Notes: generated from the letters alone by a model not told the origin. DNA of 44,540 nt from Actinopolymorpha alba DSM 45243 (GCF_000373925.1 NZ_KB892761.1:1-44540); one strand, 5' to 3'; shown: positions 7,213-16,311, counted from the stretch's first letter. Numbers and translations: made by a program.

Positions 7213-8496
7213 GTGAGCGTGGTGGAACTCGCCAGTGAGTTGGAGGACCTGCTGGGATCGGTCGGCGTGAGTGTCGACGAGCGGGTCCGGCGGACGGCAT
7301 CAACCGACTGGGCGCACATGTCGCCGGTCCTGTCGGCGAAACTTCCGGCGGGCCTGGCGGATGTCGTCGCGTTCCCGCGTACGCCGGAGGAACTCGCGCG
7401 GGTCCTCCAGGCTGCCTACCGGCGTCGGGTACCCGTGACGCCACGGGGCAAAGGCACCGGTAACTACGGCCAGGCCATCCCGCTGGCCGACGGGCTCGTC
7501 ATCGACCTGACCCGCTGCCGGCGGATCCTCGAGATCGGTGACGGTTACATGAAGGCCGAGGCGGGTGCGACGTTCGTGGTGATGGAAGCGGCCGCACACC
7601 GCGCCGGCCAGGACGTGTGTGTCTTTCCGTCGACTGTCGGGAGCACCGTCGGCGGTTTCATCTCCGGCGGCAGCGGGGGTACGGGCTCGGTGGAGCATGG
7701 CCGCACCTGGGACGGCAACATCCTGGCGCTGGACGTCGTGCCGTGCACCGAGGACGCGGATCTCCTTGCCCGCAAGGGATTCGAGGAAACGCTGCCGTTC
7801 TGTCACGCGTTCGGCACCAGCGGGATCGTCGCGACCGCGACCGTACGCCTGGCACCGGCCCGCCAGTGGACCGCGCTCTTCACCAGTTTCGAGCACTTCG
7901 CGGACGCGGTGGAGGCGGGCCGGCAGATCATGGCGCTCGATCCGCCACCGCGCCTGCTGTCGATCGACGACCCCGGCCTCGTCGAGCACTACGGCGATCC
8001 AGCCGCGATGCCGTTAGGCAAGGTGAGCTTGCGGGCGATCATCGACACCTCGGTGGTGTCAGACGCCGGCGCGGTAGTCACGGCCGCTGGCGGGACGGTG
8101 GAGGAGGTACGCCCGAAGGGCGCCGGGCTGCTCACCTCCCTGTCGTTCAACCACAGCACCTACCGCCTGCGCAAGGCGCGCCCGGAGTTCACTCACCTAC
8201 AGGTCGGGGGAGCGGGCCTAGTGGAGCGGACGCGTGAGGCACGCGAGGTGCTTCCCGAAACGCTCCTGCATCTGGACGGCGTTCAGGGACCCAGCTACGC
8301 GGGGATGCTGATGTGTAGGTACGACGGCGAGGCGGCGCTGCTTGCCGGCATTCGTGGCCTGGAAGGGCTTGGTGTCACGGTGAGCAGCCCGCATACCTGG
8401 GAGCTCCACCATGACCGGGTGGGGCTGATCCGATCGACCGCGGCGCGACTCGATCCGGCCGGGCTCCTCAATCCCGGCAAGCTTCCCGCGGCGTAA
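7213..8496 (+). CDS. FAD-binding oxidoreductase (PCMH/GlcD-type)
   Basis: A 427-residue flavoprotein of the vanillyl-alcohol-oxidase/PCMH fold. GTG 7213 follows GGGAGGGG. The FAD-binding half (about residues 45-215) shows PRGKGTGNYGQ, a pyrophosphate-contacting FPSTVGSTVGGFISGGSGG stretch and FGTSGIVATATVRLAP; the C-terminus ends in LDPAGLLNPGKLP, the usual end of FAD-linked oxidase C domains. No iron-sulfur domain is attached. Members oxidise hydroxy acids, alcohols or amines with O2 or a quinone. In this operon it may oxidise an intermediate before or after ring hydrolysis, but the reaction cannot be named. It is separated from the transporter by 46 bases and from the second creatininase by 35. 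Confidence 0.85.
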   Translation: MSVVELASELEDLLGSVGVSVDERVRRTASTDWAHMSPVLSAKLPAGLADVVAFPRTPEELARVLQAAYRRRVPVTPRGKGTGNYGQAIPLADGLVIDLTRCRRILEIGDGYMKAEAGATFVVMEAAAHRAGQDVCVFPSTVGSTVGGFISGGSGGTGSVEHGRTWDGNILALDVVPCTEDADLLARKGFEETLPFCHAFGTSGIVATATVRLAPARQWTALFTSFEHFADAVEAGRQIMALDPPPRLLSIDDPGLVEHYGDPAAMPLGKVSLRAIIDTSVVSDAGAVVTAAGGTVEEVRPKGAGLLTSLSFNHSTYRLRKARPEFTHLQVGGAGLVERTREAREVLPETLLHLDGVQGPSYAGMLMCRYDGEAALLAGIRGLEGLGVTVSSPHTWELHHDRVGLIRSTAARLDPAGLLNPGKLPAA

Positions 8497-8531
8497 GGGC
8501 GGCGGACTCACCCAAGGACTTGAGGAGGCAG

Positions 8532-9335
8532 ATGAGCGCCACTGTTTCGCAGCCCGAGCGTCGCCTCGGGATGCTCACCACTGACGAGATCGCCGCGATC
8601 AGCAAGGCGGACGCGCTGGTCCTACAGCCCATCGGCGCCACCGAACAGCACGGGCCGCACCTGCCCTGCCTCACGGACGCCCTGATCGCCCAGGCCGCGG
8701 CCGAGCGGGCGGTCGCGCAACTTCCGGTTGACGCGAACGTCTGGTTGCTGCCGCCGTTGTGGTACGGCAAGTCCACCGAGCATCTGGGGCGACCCGGCAC
8801 GGTGAGTATGTCGGCGCAGACGCTCGTCTCGGTGTGCCTCGACCTTGGCCGCTCGCTCGCCGCGTCAGGCTTTCGCAAGCTGGCGTTCGTCAACGGGCAT
8901 GGTGGCCAGCCGGCACTGCTGGACATGGTCGCCCGCGACATCCGGTACGACACCGGCCTGCAGGTGTTCCCGCTGATGGTGTCGCGGCTCGGACTTCCCG
9001 AGGACGTGGTCTCCTCCGACGCGGGGTTCGGGATCCACGCCGGCGAAGTGGAGACGTCGGTGATGATGGCGCTGGAGCCGTCGACGGTGCGTTCCGACCG
9101 GCTGCCCGTGGACGGCGCCGACGTCGCGAAGCTGTTCGCCGACTGCGAGCACCTCACCCTCGAAGGCGCGATTCCGACGGCCTGGTTGACCGATGACCTC
9201 TCCGAGAGTGGCGTGATCGGTGACGCGCGCGGAGCGAACGCGGAGCTGGGGGAGCGGGTCCTGCGGCACTGGTCGGCACGGCTCGCGGTGGCACTCACCG
9301 AGATGGCGGCGTTCGAGTTTCCCCGTACCCGATGA
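8532..9335 (+). CDS. Creatininase-family amidohydrolase (copy 2)
   Basis: A 267-residue second member of the creatininase family. ATG 8532 follows TGAGGAGG. Candidate metal ligands are kept: E38 and H40 in GATEQHGPHL, D49, H123 in NGHGGQ and E174 in AGEVETS. The substrate-loop segment reads KSTEHLGRPGT instead of the SDHHLPFGGT of copy 1, and the two proteins are clearly diverged, so they probably act on different intermediates rather than being a recent duplication. The stop overlaps the ATG of the next gene (ATGA), so it is translationally coupled to the AtzH-amidase fusion. The substrate is unknown; cyclic amide hydrolysis is the expected chemistry. Confidence 0.84.
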   Translation: MSATVSQPERRLGMLTTDEIAAISKADALVLQPIGATEQHGPHLPCLTDALIAQAAAERAVAQLPVDANVWLLPPLWYGKSTEHLGRPGTVSMSAQTLVSVCLDLGRSLAASGFRKLAFVNGHGGQPALLDMVARDIRYDTGLQVFPLMVSRLGLPEDVVSSDAGFGIHAGEVETSVMMALEPSTVRSDRLPVDGADVAKLFADCEHLTLEGAIPTAWLTDDLSESGVIGDARGANAELGERVLRHWSARLAVALTEMAAFEFPRTR

Positions 9336-10954
9336 GGGCGAACGAAGGTGAGGTGGCGGTGAAGGGCCTCGGCACCGAACCCGCTGGACTGATAGAGGCG
9401 TTCTGGTCGTACGAGAACGCGCTGGCGACGAACGACCTCGACGCTTTGGACCGCTGGTTCCTCGACGCACCGACCACGCTGCGCGCCGATGCGGTCGGCG
9501 TTCTGGTGGGGCAGCAGGCGATCAGTGACTTCCGCCGGGAACGCGGCGGCGCGCCGTTCCGGATCGCCGAGCGGGTTCACGTCCAGGTCTGCGGGGACGG
9601 CTGCGCGGTGGTCATCGCCGAAACCCGGCGTCCCGACGGGGCCCGGGGGCTACAGAGCCAGACCTGGGTCGCGACGCCAGACGGGTGGCGGATCGCCGCC
9701 GCCAGCGTGGCGGGGGTAGGTCACAACGGCGTTGGGGTCCGCCCGGCAGAGCAGGAGATCGATACGAGCGCGGTCTGGCGGGAGGTCGGTACGCCACTGG
9801 TGACGGGGGTGCCTGAAGGGCCACTCGCGGGACGCGGTGTGGCTGTCAAGGACCTCTTTGCGGTGGCGGGTCACCGGGTGGGCGCCGGCAATCCGGCCTG
9901 GCTCGCGGAGGCCGTGCCCGAACCCCGGCATTCCTGGGCGGTGCAAGCCCTGGTTGACGCGGGCGCCGACCTCACCGGGATCGCCCAGACCGACGAGTTG
10001 GCGTACAGCCTCTCGGGCACCAACGTGCACTACGGCACCCCACCCAACCCGGCGGCGCCCGGCCGGATCACCGGCGGCTCGTCGAGCGGTCCGGCCTCGG
10101 CCGTGGCGCTCGGACTGGCCGACATCGGTCTCGGCACCGACACCGCCGGCTCGATCCGGGTACCCGCGTCGTACTCCGGCCTCTACGGGCTCCGCACCAC
10201 CCACGCGGTGGTGCCGGTGGAGGGCGTCGTGCCGCTGGCACCGTCGTTCGACACGGTCGGCCTGCTCACGCGGGACGCCGCGACCCTGGCCGCCGCCGGC
10301 GACGTGCTGCTACCGCCGGGTGCCGCCGGACCCCTCCGCCGGTTGGTGGTGCCGGAGGACCTGCTGGCGTTCGCCGAACCAGAGGTGCGTACGTCGTTCG
10401 AGGCGGCCTGCCGGGCCCTCGCCGGTCTCCCCGGTGTGCGGATCGAGCGCGCGGAAGCCCTCTGCGCTGGGCGGCTGGAGGAGTGGTTCGCGGCGTTCCG
10501 GACCGTGCAGGCGACGCAGGCCTGGGAAGTCCACGGACGATGGATCACCCGCCATCCCGACGCGCTCGGTGGCGGTATCGCCGCGAGGTTCGCGATGGGC
10601 GCCCGGGTCACACCCGACGAGCGCGAATCGGCCGAGCGCGTGCTCACCGACGCTCGCGATGCCGTCCGTCAAGAGTTCGTTGACGGGATGGCGTTCGTCC
10701 TCCCGGCGACCAGCGGGGTGGCCCCACCACCGGACCTCGATCCTGCCGTCAAGGACGCCTTGCGGGGCGCGACGCTCCGGCTCACCTGCCTGGCCTCCCT
10801 TGCCGGGCTCCCGGTGGTGGTCCTTCCCCGGTTGCGAGTCCGCGGCCTGCCCGCCGGGCTCGCGGTGATCGGCGCGCCCGGCACCGACCGGGCATTGCTG
10901 CGCTTCGCCGTGGCCGCCGAGAGTGGCCCGGCGCCGTTCCCACCGCAGACCTGA
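9332..10954 (+). CDS. AtzH-like domain fused to amidase-signature hydrolase
   Basis: A 540-residue two-domain protein. Residues about 15-130 form a SnoaL/NTF2-like domain of the AtzH/HpxZ (DUF3225) type: LIEAFWSYENALATNDLDALDRWF, a GQQAISDFRRERG turn and a C-terminal strand QTWVATPDGWRIAAASVA. Residues about 150-535 are an amidase-signature domain with Lys173 (VAVKDLF), a GGSSSG cis-serine loop (S250-S252) and nucleophile S274 in GTDTAGSIRVP. In cyanurate catabolism AtzE (amidase) hydrolyses 1-carboxybiuret and AtzH acts on the product; here the two functions appear in one chain. ATG 9332 overlaps the previous stop; GTG 9359 has a better ribosome site (GAAGGTGAGG) and may be the true start. 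Operon context supports ureide catabolism. Confidence 0.85.
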   Translation: MRANEGEVAVKGLGTEPAGLIEAFWSYENALATNDLDALDRWFLDAPTTLRADAVGVLVGQQAISDFRRERGGAPFRIAERVHVQVCGDGCAVVIAETRRPDGARGLQSQTWVATPDGWRIAAASVAGVGHNGVGVRPAEQEIDTSAVWREVGTPLVTGVPEGPLAGRGVAVKDLFAVAGHRVGAGNPAWLAEAVPEPRHSWAVQALVDAGADLTGIAQTDELAYSLSGTNVHYGTPPNPAAPGRITGGSSSGPASAVALGLADIGLGTDTAGSIRVPASYSGLYGLRTTHAVVPVEGVVPLAPSFDTVGLLTRDAATLAAAGDVLLPPGAAGPLRRLVVPEDLLAFAEPEVRTSFEAACRALAGLPGVRIERAEALCAGRLEEWFAAFRTVQATQAWEVHGRWITRHPDALGGGIAARFAMGARVTPDERESAERVLTDARDAVRQEFVDGMAFVLPATSGVAPPPDLDPAVKDALRGATLRLTCLASLAGLPVVVLPRLRVRGLPAGLAVIGAPGTDRALLRFAVAAESGPAPFPPQT

Positions 10955-10962
10955 GGAGTGGC

Positions 10963-12483
10963 ATGACCACGACGGATCTCCCCGCTGGTGGGGCGCCCTC
11001 GCCGGGCGTCCTCACCGGGCTCGACGTGACCCACCGGCCGGGTGTGCCGATGCGGACCCGCGACGGCGTGACGCTGGTCGCCGACCTGTGGCATCCCGAG
11101 GGCGCCGGGCCGTGGCCGGCACTGCTGGTCCGTACGCCATATGGCCGTACGCTCGCGTCCGCCATCACCTCGCCCCATCCGAGCGTCCTCGCCCGGCGCG
11201 GCTATCTCGTCGTCACCCAGGACGTCCGCGGCCGCGGTGACTCGGCGGGGGAGTTCGTGCCGTTCGCTCACGAGGCGAACGACGGTGAGGACGCGATCGG
11301 CTGGGTGGCGGGTCTCCCCGAGTGTGACGGCCGGGTCGGCACGTACGGCTTCAGCTACCAGGGCTGCGCCCAACTGCTGGCCGCCGCCAACAAACCCCGA
11401 GCGCTCCGGGCGATCGCGCCCGCGATGTGCAGCGCGGATCCGGCGGAGGGGTTCCTCTTTCATGCCGGGATCCTGCGGCTCGGCTACGCGGTGAGCTGGG
11501 GATCGCAGCTGTCCGGCGCTGACGGGTTCCTCGGTCCGGCGGCGGCCGGCGTACTCGCTGCCCGGATCGCGGCCGAGGACGTTCCTGACTGGGCGTACTG
11601 GCAGGACTGGACGGAAGGCCGCTGCGGCCCGGTCGCCGACCTCAGGGCGGTCGAGGTCCCGGCCCTGGTCACGATCGGGTGGTACGACACCTTCGCCGGC
11701 GGCGGCGCCCGCGACCTCGCTGCCCTCAGCGACAACGGCTACCTGCTCGGCGCCCCGTGGGCCCACATGCCCTGGTCGCCCGACTCCGACGTGGCGTTCG
11801 AGACGCACCTGGCGTTCTTCGACCAGCACGTGGCCGGACGGCCCGGGCCCCGGCTGCCGCGGGCCCGCTCGCTGGCGGTGGACGGTGGCTGGCAGGACCT
11901 TCCCGCCTGGCCGCCGGCGCCCACCCGGCAGCGGTTCTACCTCACCAGCGACGGGAACGCCGCGACCCGCTGGGGCGACGGCTGCCTCGCACCGCAGCCG
12001 CGGACCGGTGCGCCGGTGGTGGCGACGTACGAACCCGCGGTCCCGGTGCCGTCGCTCGGCGGCGCTGCCAACGGGAACGTCGGGCGGGTGGGTCGGGTGG
12101 ATCAGGGCCCGGTCCAGGACCGCACGGACGTACTGGTCTACACCAGCGAGCCGCTCACCGAGCCGCTGGAGATCGCCGGAACGCCGACGGCCCACCTCGC
12201 CCTCAGCAGCACCGCCCCGACGCACGACGGCTGCGTGACGCTGTGCTCGGTCGCGCCTGACGGCTCGTGCGGGAACCTGGCGTTCGGCGCCGCCCGTGGC
12301 ACCGGCGACCTCGAGGTCGAACTCGCACCCGTCCACGCCATCGTGCCGGCCGGCCACCGGTTGCGGGTCGCGGTGGCACCGAGCGCCTTCCCGGAGCTCT
12401 CCCCGAACCGCAGCAGCGGCTGGCACCAGGTGGTCCGGGTGTTACGGTCCGGGTCGTGGGTCGAGCTGCCGGTACGCACCTGA
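10963..12483 (+). CDS. CocE/NonD-family serine hydrolase
   Basis: A 506-residue alpha/beta hydrolase of the X-Pro dipeptidyl-peptidase/cocaine-esterase group. ATG 10963 follows GAGGAG, eight bases after the previous gene. The triad is visible: nucleophile S131 in GFSYQG, D242 in GWYDTF and H268 in APWAHMPW; DVRGRGDSAGEF is the conserved oxyanion-side strand. The C-terminal half, from about residue 310, is the beta-sandwich of the PepX C domain ending in the usual GHRLRVAVAPSAFP segment. There is no signal peptide, so it acts in the cytosol, hydrolysing an ester or amide with a bulky acyl part. In this operon it may remove a side chain from the imported compound (inference). Confidence 0.86.
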   Translation: MTTTDLPAGGAPSPGVLTGLDVTHRPGVPMRTRDGVTLVADLWHPEGAGPWPALLVRTPYGRTLASAITSPHPSVLARRGYLVVTQDVRGRGDSAGEFVPFAHEANDGEDAIGWVAGLPECDGRVGTYGFSYQGCAQLLAAANKPRALRAIAPAMCSADPAEGFLFHAGILRLGYAVSWGSQLSGADGFLGPAAAGVLAARIAAEDVPDWAYWQDWTEGRCGPVADLRAVEVPALVTIGWYDTFAGGGARDLAALSDNGYLLGAPWAHMPWSPDSDVAFETHLAFFDQHVAGRPGPRLPRARSLAVDGGWQDLPAWPPAPTRQRFYLTSDGNAATRWGDGCLAPQPRTGAPVVATYEPAVPVPSLGGAANGNVGRVGRVDQGPVQDRTDVLVYTSEPLTEPLEIAGTPTAHLALSSTAPTHDGCVTLCSVAPDGSCGNLAFGAARGTGDLEVELAPVHAIVPAGHRLRVAVAPSAFPELSPNRSSGWHQVVRVLRSGSWVELPVRT

Positions 12484-12494
12484 ACAGCCATGCC

Positions 12495-13058
12495 GTGGAG
12501 GCTTCCGCCGAGGATGGCGTACGCCGGCTCGGCGCGGCGATCCGGCAGCTGCGCCGGCAGCGCCAACTGACCCTGGTGCAGCTGGCGGGACGCGCGGGGC
12601 TGTCCCACCCGTTCCTGAGCCAGGTCGAACGCGGGCTGGCCCGGCCGAGCATGTCGTCCCTCCACCGGATCGCGCAGGCGCTCGGCACCACCCAGCAGGC
12701 GCTCATGGCGGCCGAACCCGGAGCGCCGGCCGTCTCGCCGGTCAGTCTGGTCCGCGCCGGCGACGGCGAGCCGCTCGACCACGGCGACGGGCACGCTCGG
12801 AGCCTCGTGCGCGGGCGCCGGGCGATGTATCCCGTGGAGTTCACCGGGGCCGCACTGACGTACGACGAGTACTACACGCACGCCGGCGACGAACTCGTCC
12901 ACGTGGTCGAGGGCGAGATCGAGGTGGACCTCGACGACCAGGGCCGCCACCTGCTCAGGCCCGGTGACACGCTCTACTACGCCGGCGGCACACCGCATCG
13001 CTGGCGTGCGGTCAACGCCGGACCGTCCCGCCTGCTCGTCGTTCAGGACGGCCGTTAG
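12495..13058 (+). CDS. XRE-family regulator with C-terminal cupin
   Basis: A 187-residue helix-turn-helix/cupin regulator. The HTH covers about residues 8-65 (GAAIRQLRRQRQLTLVQLAGRAGLS, then SQVERGLARPS); the cupin_2 domain covers about 110-185 with THAGDELVHVVEGEIEV and GDTLYYAGGTPHRW. Regulators of this build sense a small metabolite in the cupin and control their own catabolic operon. GTG 12495 is used; GTG 12456 inside the previous gene is in frame and equally lacks a strong ribosome site, so translation is probably coupled to the hydrolase gene. As last gene of the operon it would be made with the enzymes; the palindrome at 2903 is a plausible binding site. Confidence 0.82.
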   Translation: MEASAEDGVRRLGAAIRQLRRQRQLTLVQLAGRAGLSHPFLSQVERGLARPSMSSLHRIAQALGTTQQALMAAEPGAPAVSPVSLVRAGDGEPLDHGDGHARSLVRGRRAMYPVEFTGAALTYDEYYTHAGDELVHVVEGEIEVDLDDQGRHLLRPGDTLYYAGGTPHRWRAVNAGPSRLLVVQDGR

Positions 13059-13069
13059 AGCCAGGCCAT

Positions 13070-13116
13070 GATCATGAAGGATTTTCGTCGCTATTTGACC
13101 AAAATCCTTCATGATC
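13070..13116. terminator. Long inverted repeat (16-bp arms), probable terminator
   Basis: GATCATGAAGGATTTT (13070-13085) and its exact reverse complement (13101-13116) flank a 15-base loop, starting eleven bases after the XRE stop codon. The arms are AT-rich, unlike the surroundings, and the first includes the palindrome TGATCA. Position suggests the end of the 2951-13058 operon. It may also be one copy of a dispersed genomic palindrome; another TGATCA-containing inverted repeat closes the DHDPS gene at 24336. Confidence 0.6.
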
Positions 13117-13929
13117 CTTGAAGGCGCAGCCTCATGTCTCAGCATCCAGACGGCCCGCAGGGTTGAGGGGTTGTTCAAACTCTTCAGCGGTGCGGGGCAG
13201 GTTCCCACCAGGCACGGCGAATTTGCCGCATAAGCTGGGGATTTGGCGGGTGAGGTCCAGCAGCGATCGGGCGCGGCAGCTTCGTGGTGGGCGGGCCATC
13301 TGTGATTTTTTCCGGGGTGCTATAACCCCCGGAGTCTCCACGGTCTTCCTGCGGTACCGCGGATGTGAGAGCAGTTCGGGTTCTCGTACGCCGAGTCGTC
13401 ACCAAGCAAGGCGAATTGGGCGTGCTTCGTGGGTAGATGCCGCGTGAGGTGGCGGCTATCTCGAATGGTGGCTTATTCAAAACTCCGTCGCGCCCGACAG
13501 TTTGCTGCGCCTGGCCCGAGCGGAGGCTGACGTGGGACATGGCGACGATGTGGTGGCCGGGGGATCCCATGCTCGCCATACCTTGAGTAGGTGCCCACTT
13601 TCGCGTGGAACTGGGCATCTACTCGAGGATCGACGCGAGGGCTTCTTCAGGTCTGTCCGCGATATGAGACAAGCCCTTTGGTCTGGTCGAGTCGTCATAG
13701 GTTTCTCGGTCTCTTAGCCGACATTCCTATGACAACACGGGGTTGCCTTGCCTGGTGGGGAAATGCCCCGCCTGGTACCAGAGAAGGTGTACGCAATGTG
13801 AGACGCCACCCGCGGCACGCCACGCGAGCATGGACCCCAGCAGGGGCCGTCCGAGACAGCCCTTGGGGTTTGCCTGGCTTCGTGATCGGGAAGCTGCCAC
13901 GGGTGTGGCTACCACCGGGGAGGTAACGC
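13117..13929. other. 0.8-kb intergenic region without a supported gene
   Basis: Reading frames on both strands here are short, have no recognisable domains and use codons unlike the neighbours; several carry Arg/Ser/Pro-rich translations typical of non-coding GC-rich DNA. GC is lower than in the flanking genes. Visible structures are a hairpin TCCGGGG-9-CCCCGGA (13311-13333) preceded by a T-run, and a small GGGG-5-CCCC hairpin near 13760. The 3' part must hold the promoter and leader of the phosphoketolase gene, whose ribosome site GGGGAGG is at 13917-13923. It may contain eroded mobile DNA, but no transposase segment could be read. Confidence 0.5.
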
Positions 13930-16311
13930 GTGAACGCACGCATCGCCGCCACGGATACGGCGCTCCCCGAGTCGGAGCTCCTGCGGGTGGATGCCTACTG
14001 GCGGGCTGCCAACTACCTGTCGGTCGGGCAAATCTACCTGCTCGACAACCCGCTGCTTCGGGAACCGCTGCGGCCCGAGCACCTCAAGCCGAGGCTGCTC
14101 GGACACTGGGGCACGACGCCGGGCCTCAACCTCATCTACGCGCACCTGAACCGTCTGATCCGGGCCCGTGACATCTCGGCGATCTTCGTCACCGGGCCCG
14201 GCCACGGCGGTCCGGCCGTCGTAGCGAACGCCTATCTCGAGGGCACCTACAGCGAGATCTATCCGCATGTGACCCGGAACGAGACGGGCCTGCGACGGTT
14301 GTTCCGGCAGTTCTCCTTCCCGGGCGGGATCCCGAGCCACGCCGCGGCTGAGACACCGGGTTCCATCAACGAGGGTGGCGAACTCGGGTACTCCCTGGTG
14401 CACGCGTACGGCGCGGTCTTCGACAACCCCGACCTGCTGGCCTGTTGCGTGATCGGCGACGGTGAGGCGGAGACCGGACCACTGGCCGCCAGCTGGCACT
14501 CCAACAAGTTCCTCAACCCCGTACGCGACGGCGCGGTGCTCCCGATCCTGCACCTCAACGGGTACAAGATCGCCAACCCGACAGTGCTGGCGCGGATCCC
14601 CGAGCCGGAGCTGATGAGCCTGCTGGAGGGCTACGGTCACCTGCCGTACTTCGTGGCCGGCGAGAATCCGGAGCTGGTCCACCGCCAGCTCGCCGCCGCT
14701 CTTTACCGGGCGTACGACGACATCGCCGCCATCCAGCGCGCCGCTCGCGAGGGAGGTCACGTCACCCGGTCGCGGTGGCCGATGATCGTCCTACGGACGC
14801 CAAAAGGTTGGACCGGTCCGCGCACGGTGGACGGCGTCCAGGTCGAGGGGACGTTCCGGTCCCACCAGGTGCCGCTCGCGGAGGTACGCACCAACCCGGC
14901 CCATCTGGCCGAGCTGCGGGACTGGCTTCTGAGTTACCGGCCGGAGGAGCTCTTCGACGCGGAGGGGCGGTTGCGGCAGGACCTCGCCGAGCTGCCGCCG
15001 AAGGGCGAGCATCGGATGAGCGCCAACCCGCACGCGAACGGCGGGTTGCTGTTGAGCGGCCTGGAGCTGCCCGACTTCCGGGCGTACGGCGCGGTAGTGC
15101 CCTCGCCAGGTGGGACCTCCAGCGAGCCGACGCGGGTGCTCGGCACCTGGCTGCGCGACGTCATACGGGACAACCCCACGTCGTTCCGGCTCTTCGGGCC
15201 GGACGAGACGGCATCCAACCGCCTGTCCGCGGTCTTCGAGGCGACTGACCGGACCTGGGTGGCCGAGCGGTTGCCGACCGACGACCATCTCGCTCCAGAC
15301 GGCCGGGTGATGGAGGTGCTGTCGGAGCACCTGTGCCAGGGCTGGCTGGAGGGGTATCTGCTCACCGGACGGCACGGGCTCTTCAACTGCTACGAGGCGT
15401 TCATCCACATCGTCGACTCGATGTTCAACCAGCACGCGAAATGGCTGAAGGTCACCCGCGAGATCCCCTGGCGGCGTCCGATCGCGTCCCTCAACTACCT
15501 GCTCTCCTCCCACGTCTGGCGGCAGGACCACAACGGTTTCTCCCACCAGGATCCGGGCTTCCTCGACGTGGTGGTCAACAAGAAGGCCGAACTCATCAGG
15601 GTCTACCTGCCGCCCGACACCAACACCCTCCTGTCGACCATGGACCACTGCCTGCGCAGCAGGGACTACATCAACGTCGTCGTGGCGGGCAAGAACCCCG
15701 CGCCGAACTGGTTGACGATGGAGGAGGCGATCGACCACTGCACCCGCGGCATCGGCATCTGGGACTGGGCCAGCAACGACGAGGGCGGCGAACCCGACGT
15801 CGTGCTCGGCTGCGCCGGTGACGTGCCGACCCTCGAAACGCTCGCCGCGGTCGACCTGATCCGCGAGTATCTGCCCGAACTCAAGGTCCGCGTCGTCAAC
15901 GTCGTCGACCTGATGCGCCTGCAACCGGACACCGACCACCCGCACGGCTTGTCCGACCGCGAGTTCGACGCGTTGTTCACCACGGACAAGCAGGTGATCT
16001 TCGCGTTCCACGGGTACCCGCCGCTGATCCACCGGCTGACGTACCGCCGGACCAACCACGCCAACATCCACGTCCGCGGTTACAAGGAGGAGGGCACCAC
16101 CACGACGCCGTTCGACATGGTGATGCTCAACGACCTTGACCGCTTCCACCTCGTCATGGACGTCATCGAACGCGTGCCAGGTCTTGCCGTCCGCGCGGCC
16201 GCCCTGCGCCAGCGGATGATGGACGAACGCCTGGCGGCCCGGCGGCACACCCGCGAGTACGGTGAGGACGCGCCGAACATCCGCGAGTGGACCTGGCCGG
16301 GGACGGCCTGA
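13930..16311 (+). CDS. xfp: Phosphoketolase
   Basis: A 793-residue thiamine-diphosphate enzyme that splits xylulose-5-phosphate (or fructose-6-phosphate) with phosphate into acetyl phosphate and glyceraldehyde-3-phosphate (or erythrose-4-phosphate). GTG 13930 follows GGGGAGG. The three domains are complete: N-terminal XFP_N (about 1-365) with [28 protein letters not shown] and the TDP motif [19 protein letters not shown]; central domain (about 370-580) with [11 protein letters not shown] and [17 protein letters not shown]; and C-terminal domain with VNVVDLMRL and [10 protein letters not shown]. Length is usual (about 790-830). The stop overlaps the acetate kinase ATG by one base, so acetyl phosphate is turned directly to acetate and ATP. 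Xylulose- versus fructose-phosphate preference cannot be read. Confidence 0.96.
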   Translation: MNARIAATDTALPESELLRVDAYWRAANYLSVGQIYLLDNPLLREPLRPEHLKPRLLGHWGTTPGLNLIYAHLNRLIRARDISAIFVTGPGHGGPAVVANAYLEGTYSEIYPHVTRNETGLRRLFRQFSFPGGIPSHAAAETPGSINEGGELGYSLVHAYGAVFDNPDLLACCVIGDGEAETGPLAASWHSNKFLNPVRDGAVLPILHLNGYKIANPTVLARIPEPELMSLLEGYGHLPYFVAGENPELVHRQLAAALYRAYDDIAAIQRAAREGGHVTRSRWPMIVLRTPKGWTGPRTVDGVQVEGTFRSHQVPLAEVRTNPAHLAELRDWLLSYRPEELFDAEGRLRQDLAELPPKGEHRMSANPHANGGLLLSGLELPDFRAYGAVVPSPGGTSSEPTRVLGTWLRDVIRDNPTSFRLFGPDETASNRLSAVFEATDRTWVAERLPTDDHLAPDGRVMEVLSEHLCQGWLEGYLLTGRHGLFNCYEAFIHIVDSMFNQHAKWLKVTREIPWRRPIASLNYLLSSHVWRQDHNGFSHQDPGFLDVVVNKKAELIRVYLPPDTNTLLSTMDHCLRSRDYINVVVAGKNPAPNWLTMEEAIDHCTRGIGIWDWASNDEGGEPDVVLGCAGDVPTLETLAAVDLIREYLPELKVRVVNVVDLMRLQPDTDHPHGLSDREFDALFTTDKQVIFAFHGYPPLIHRLTYRRTNHANIHVRGYKEEGTTTTPFDMVMLNDLDRFHLVMDVIERVPGLAVRAAALRQRMMDERLAARRHTREYGEDAPNIREWTWPGTA

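Noticed and set aside
5820-7319. 499-codon minus-strand frame over the binding-protein gene
   Set aside because: It is a shadow of the ABC lipoprotein gene, with no domain and no ribosome site.
10669-12426. 585-codon minus-strand frame over the CocE-type gene
   Set aside because: The plus strand encodes a full hydrolase with catalytic triad; the minus frame is compositional.
13311-13333. Hairpin TCCGGGG-9-CCCCGGA with adjacent T-run as an intrinsic terminator
   Set aside because: The T-run precedes the stem on the plus strand and becomes an A-run after it on the minus strand, so the order is wrong for either direction.
13118-13447. Plus-strand frame of 109 codons after the XRE gene
   Set aside because: Poor codon statistics, no ribosome site, no domain; it begins inside the inverted-repeat region.
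14791-16248. Long open frame on the minus strand across phosphoketolase
   Set aside because: It is antisense to a complete, motif-rich gene; its translation is His/Val/Asp/Arg-rich low complexity caused by GC-biased third positions.
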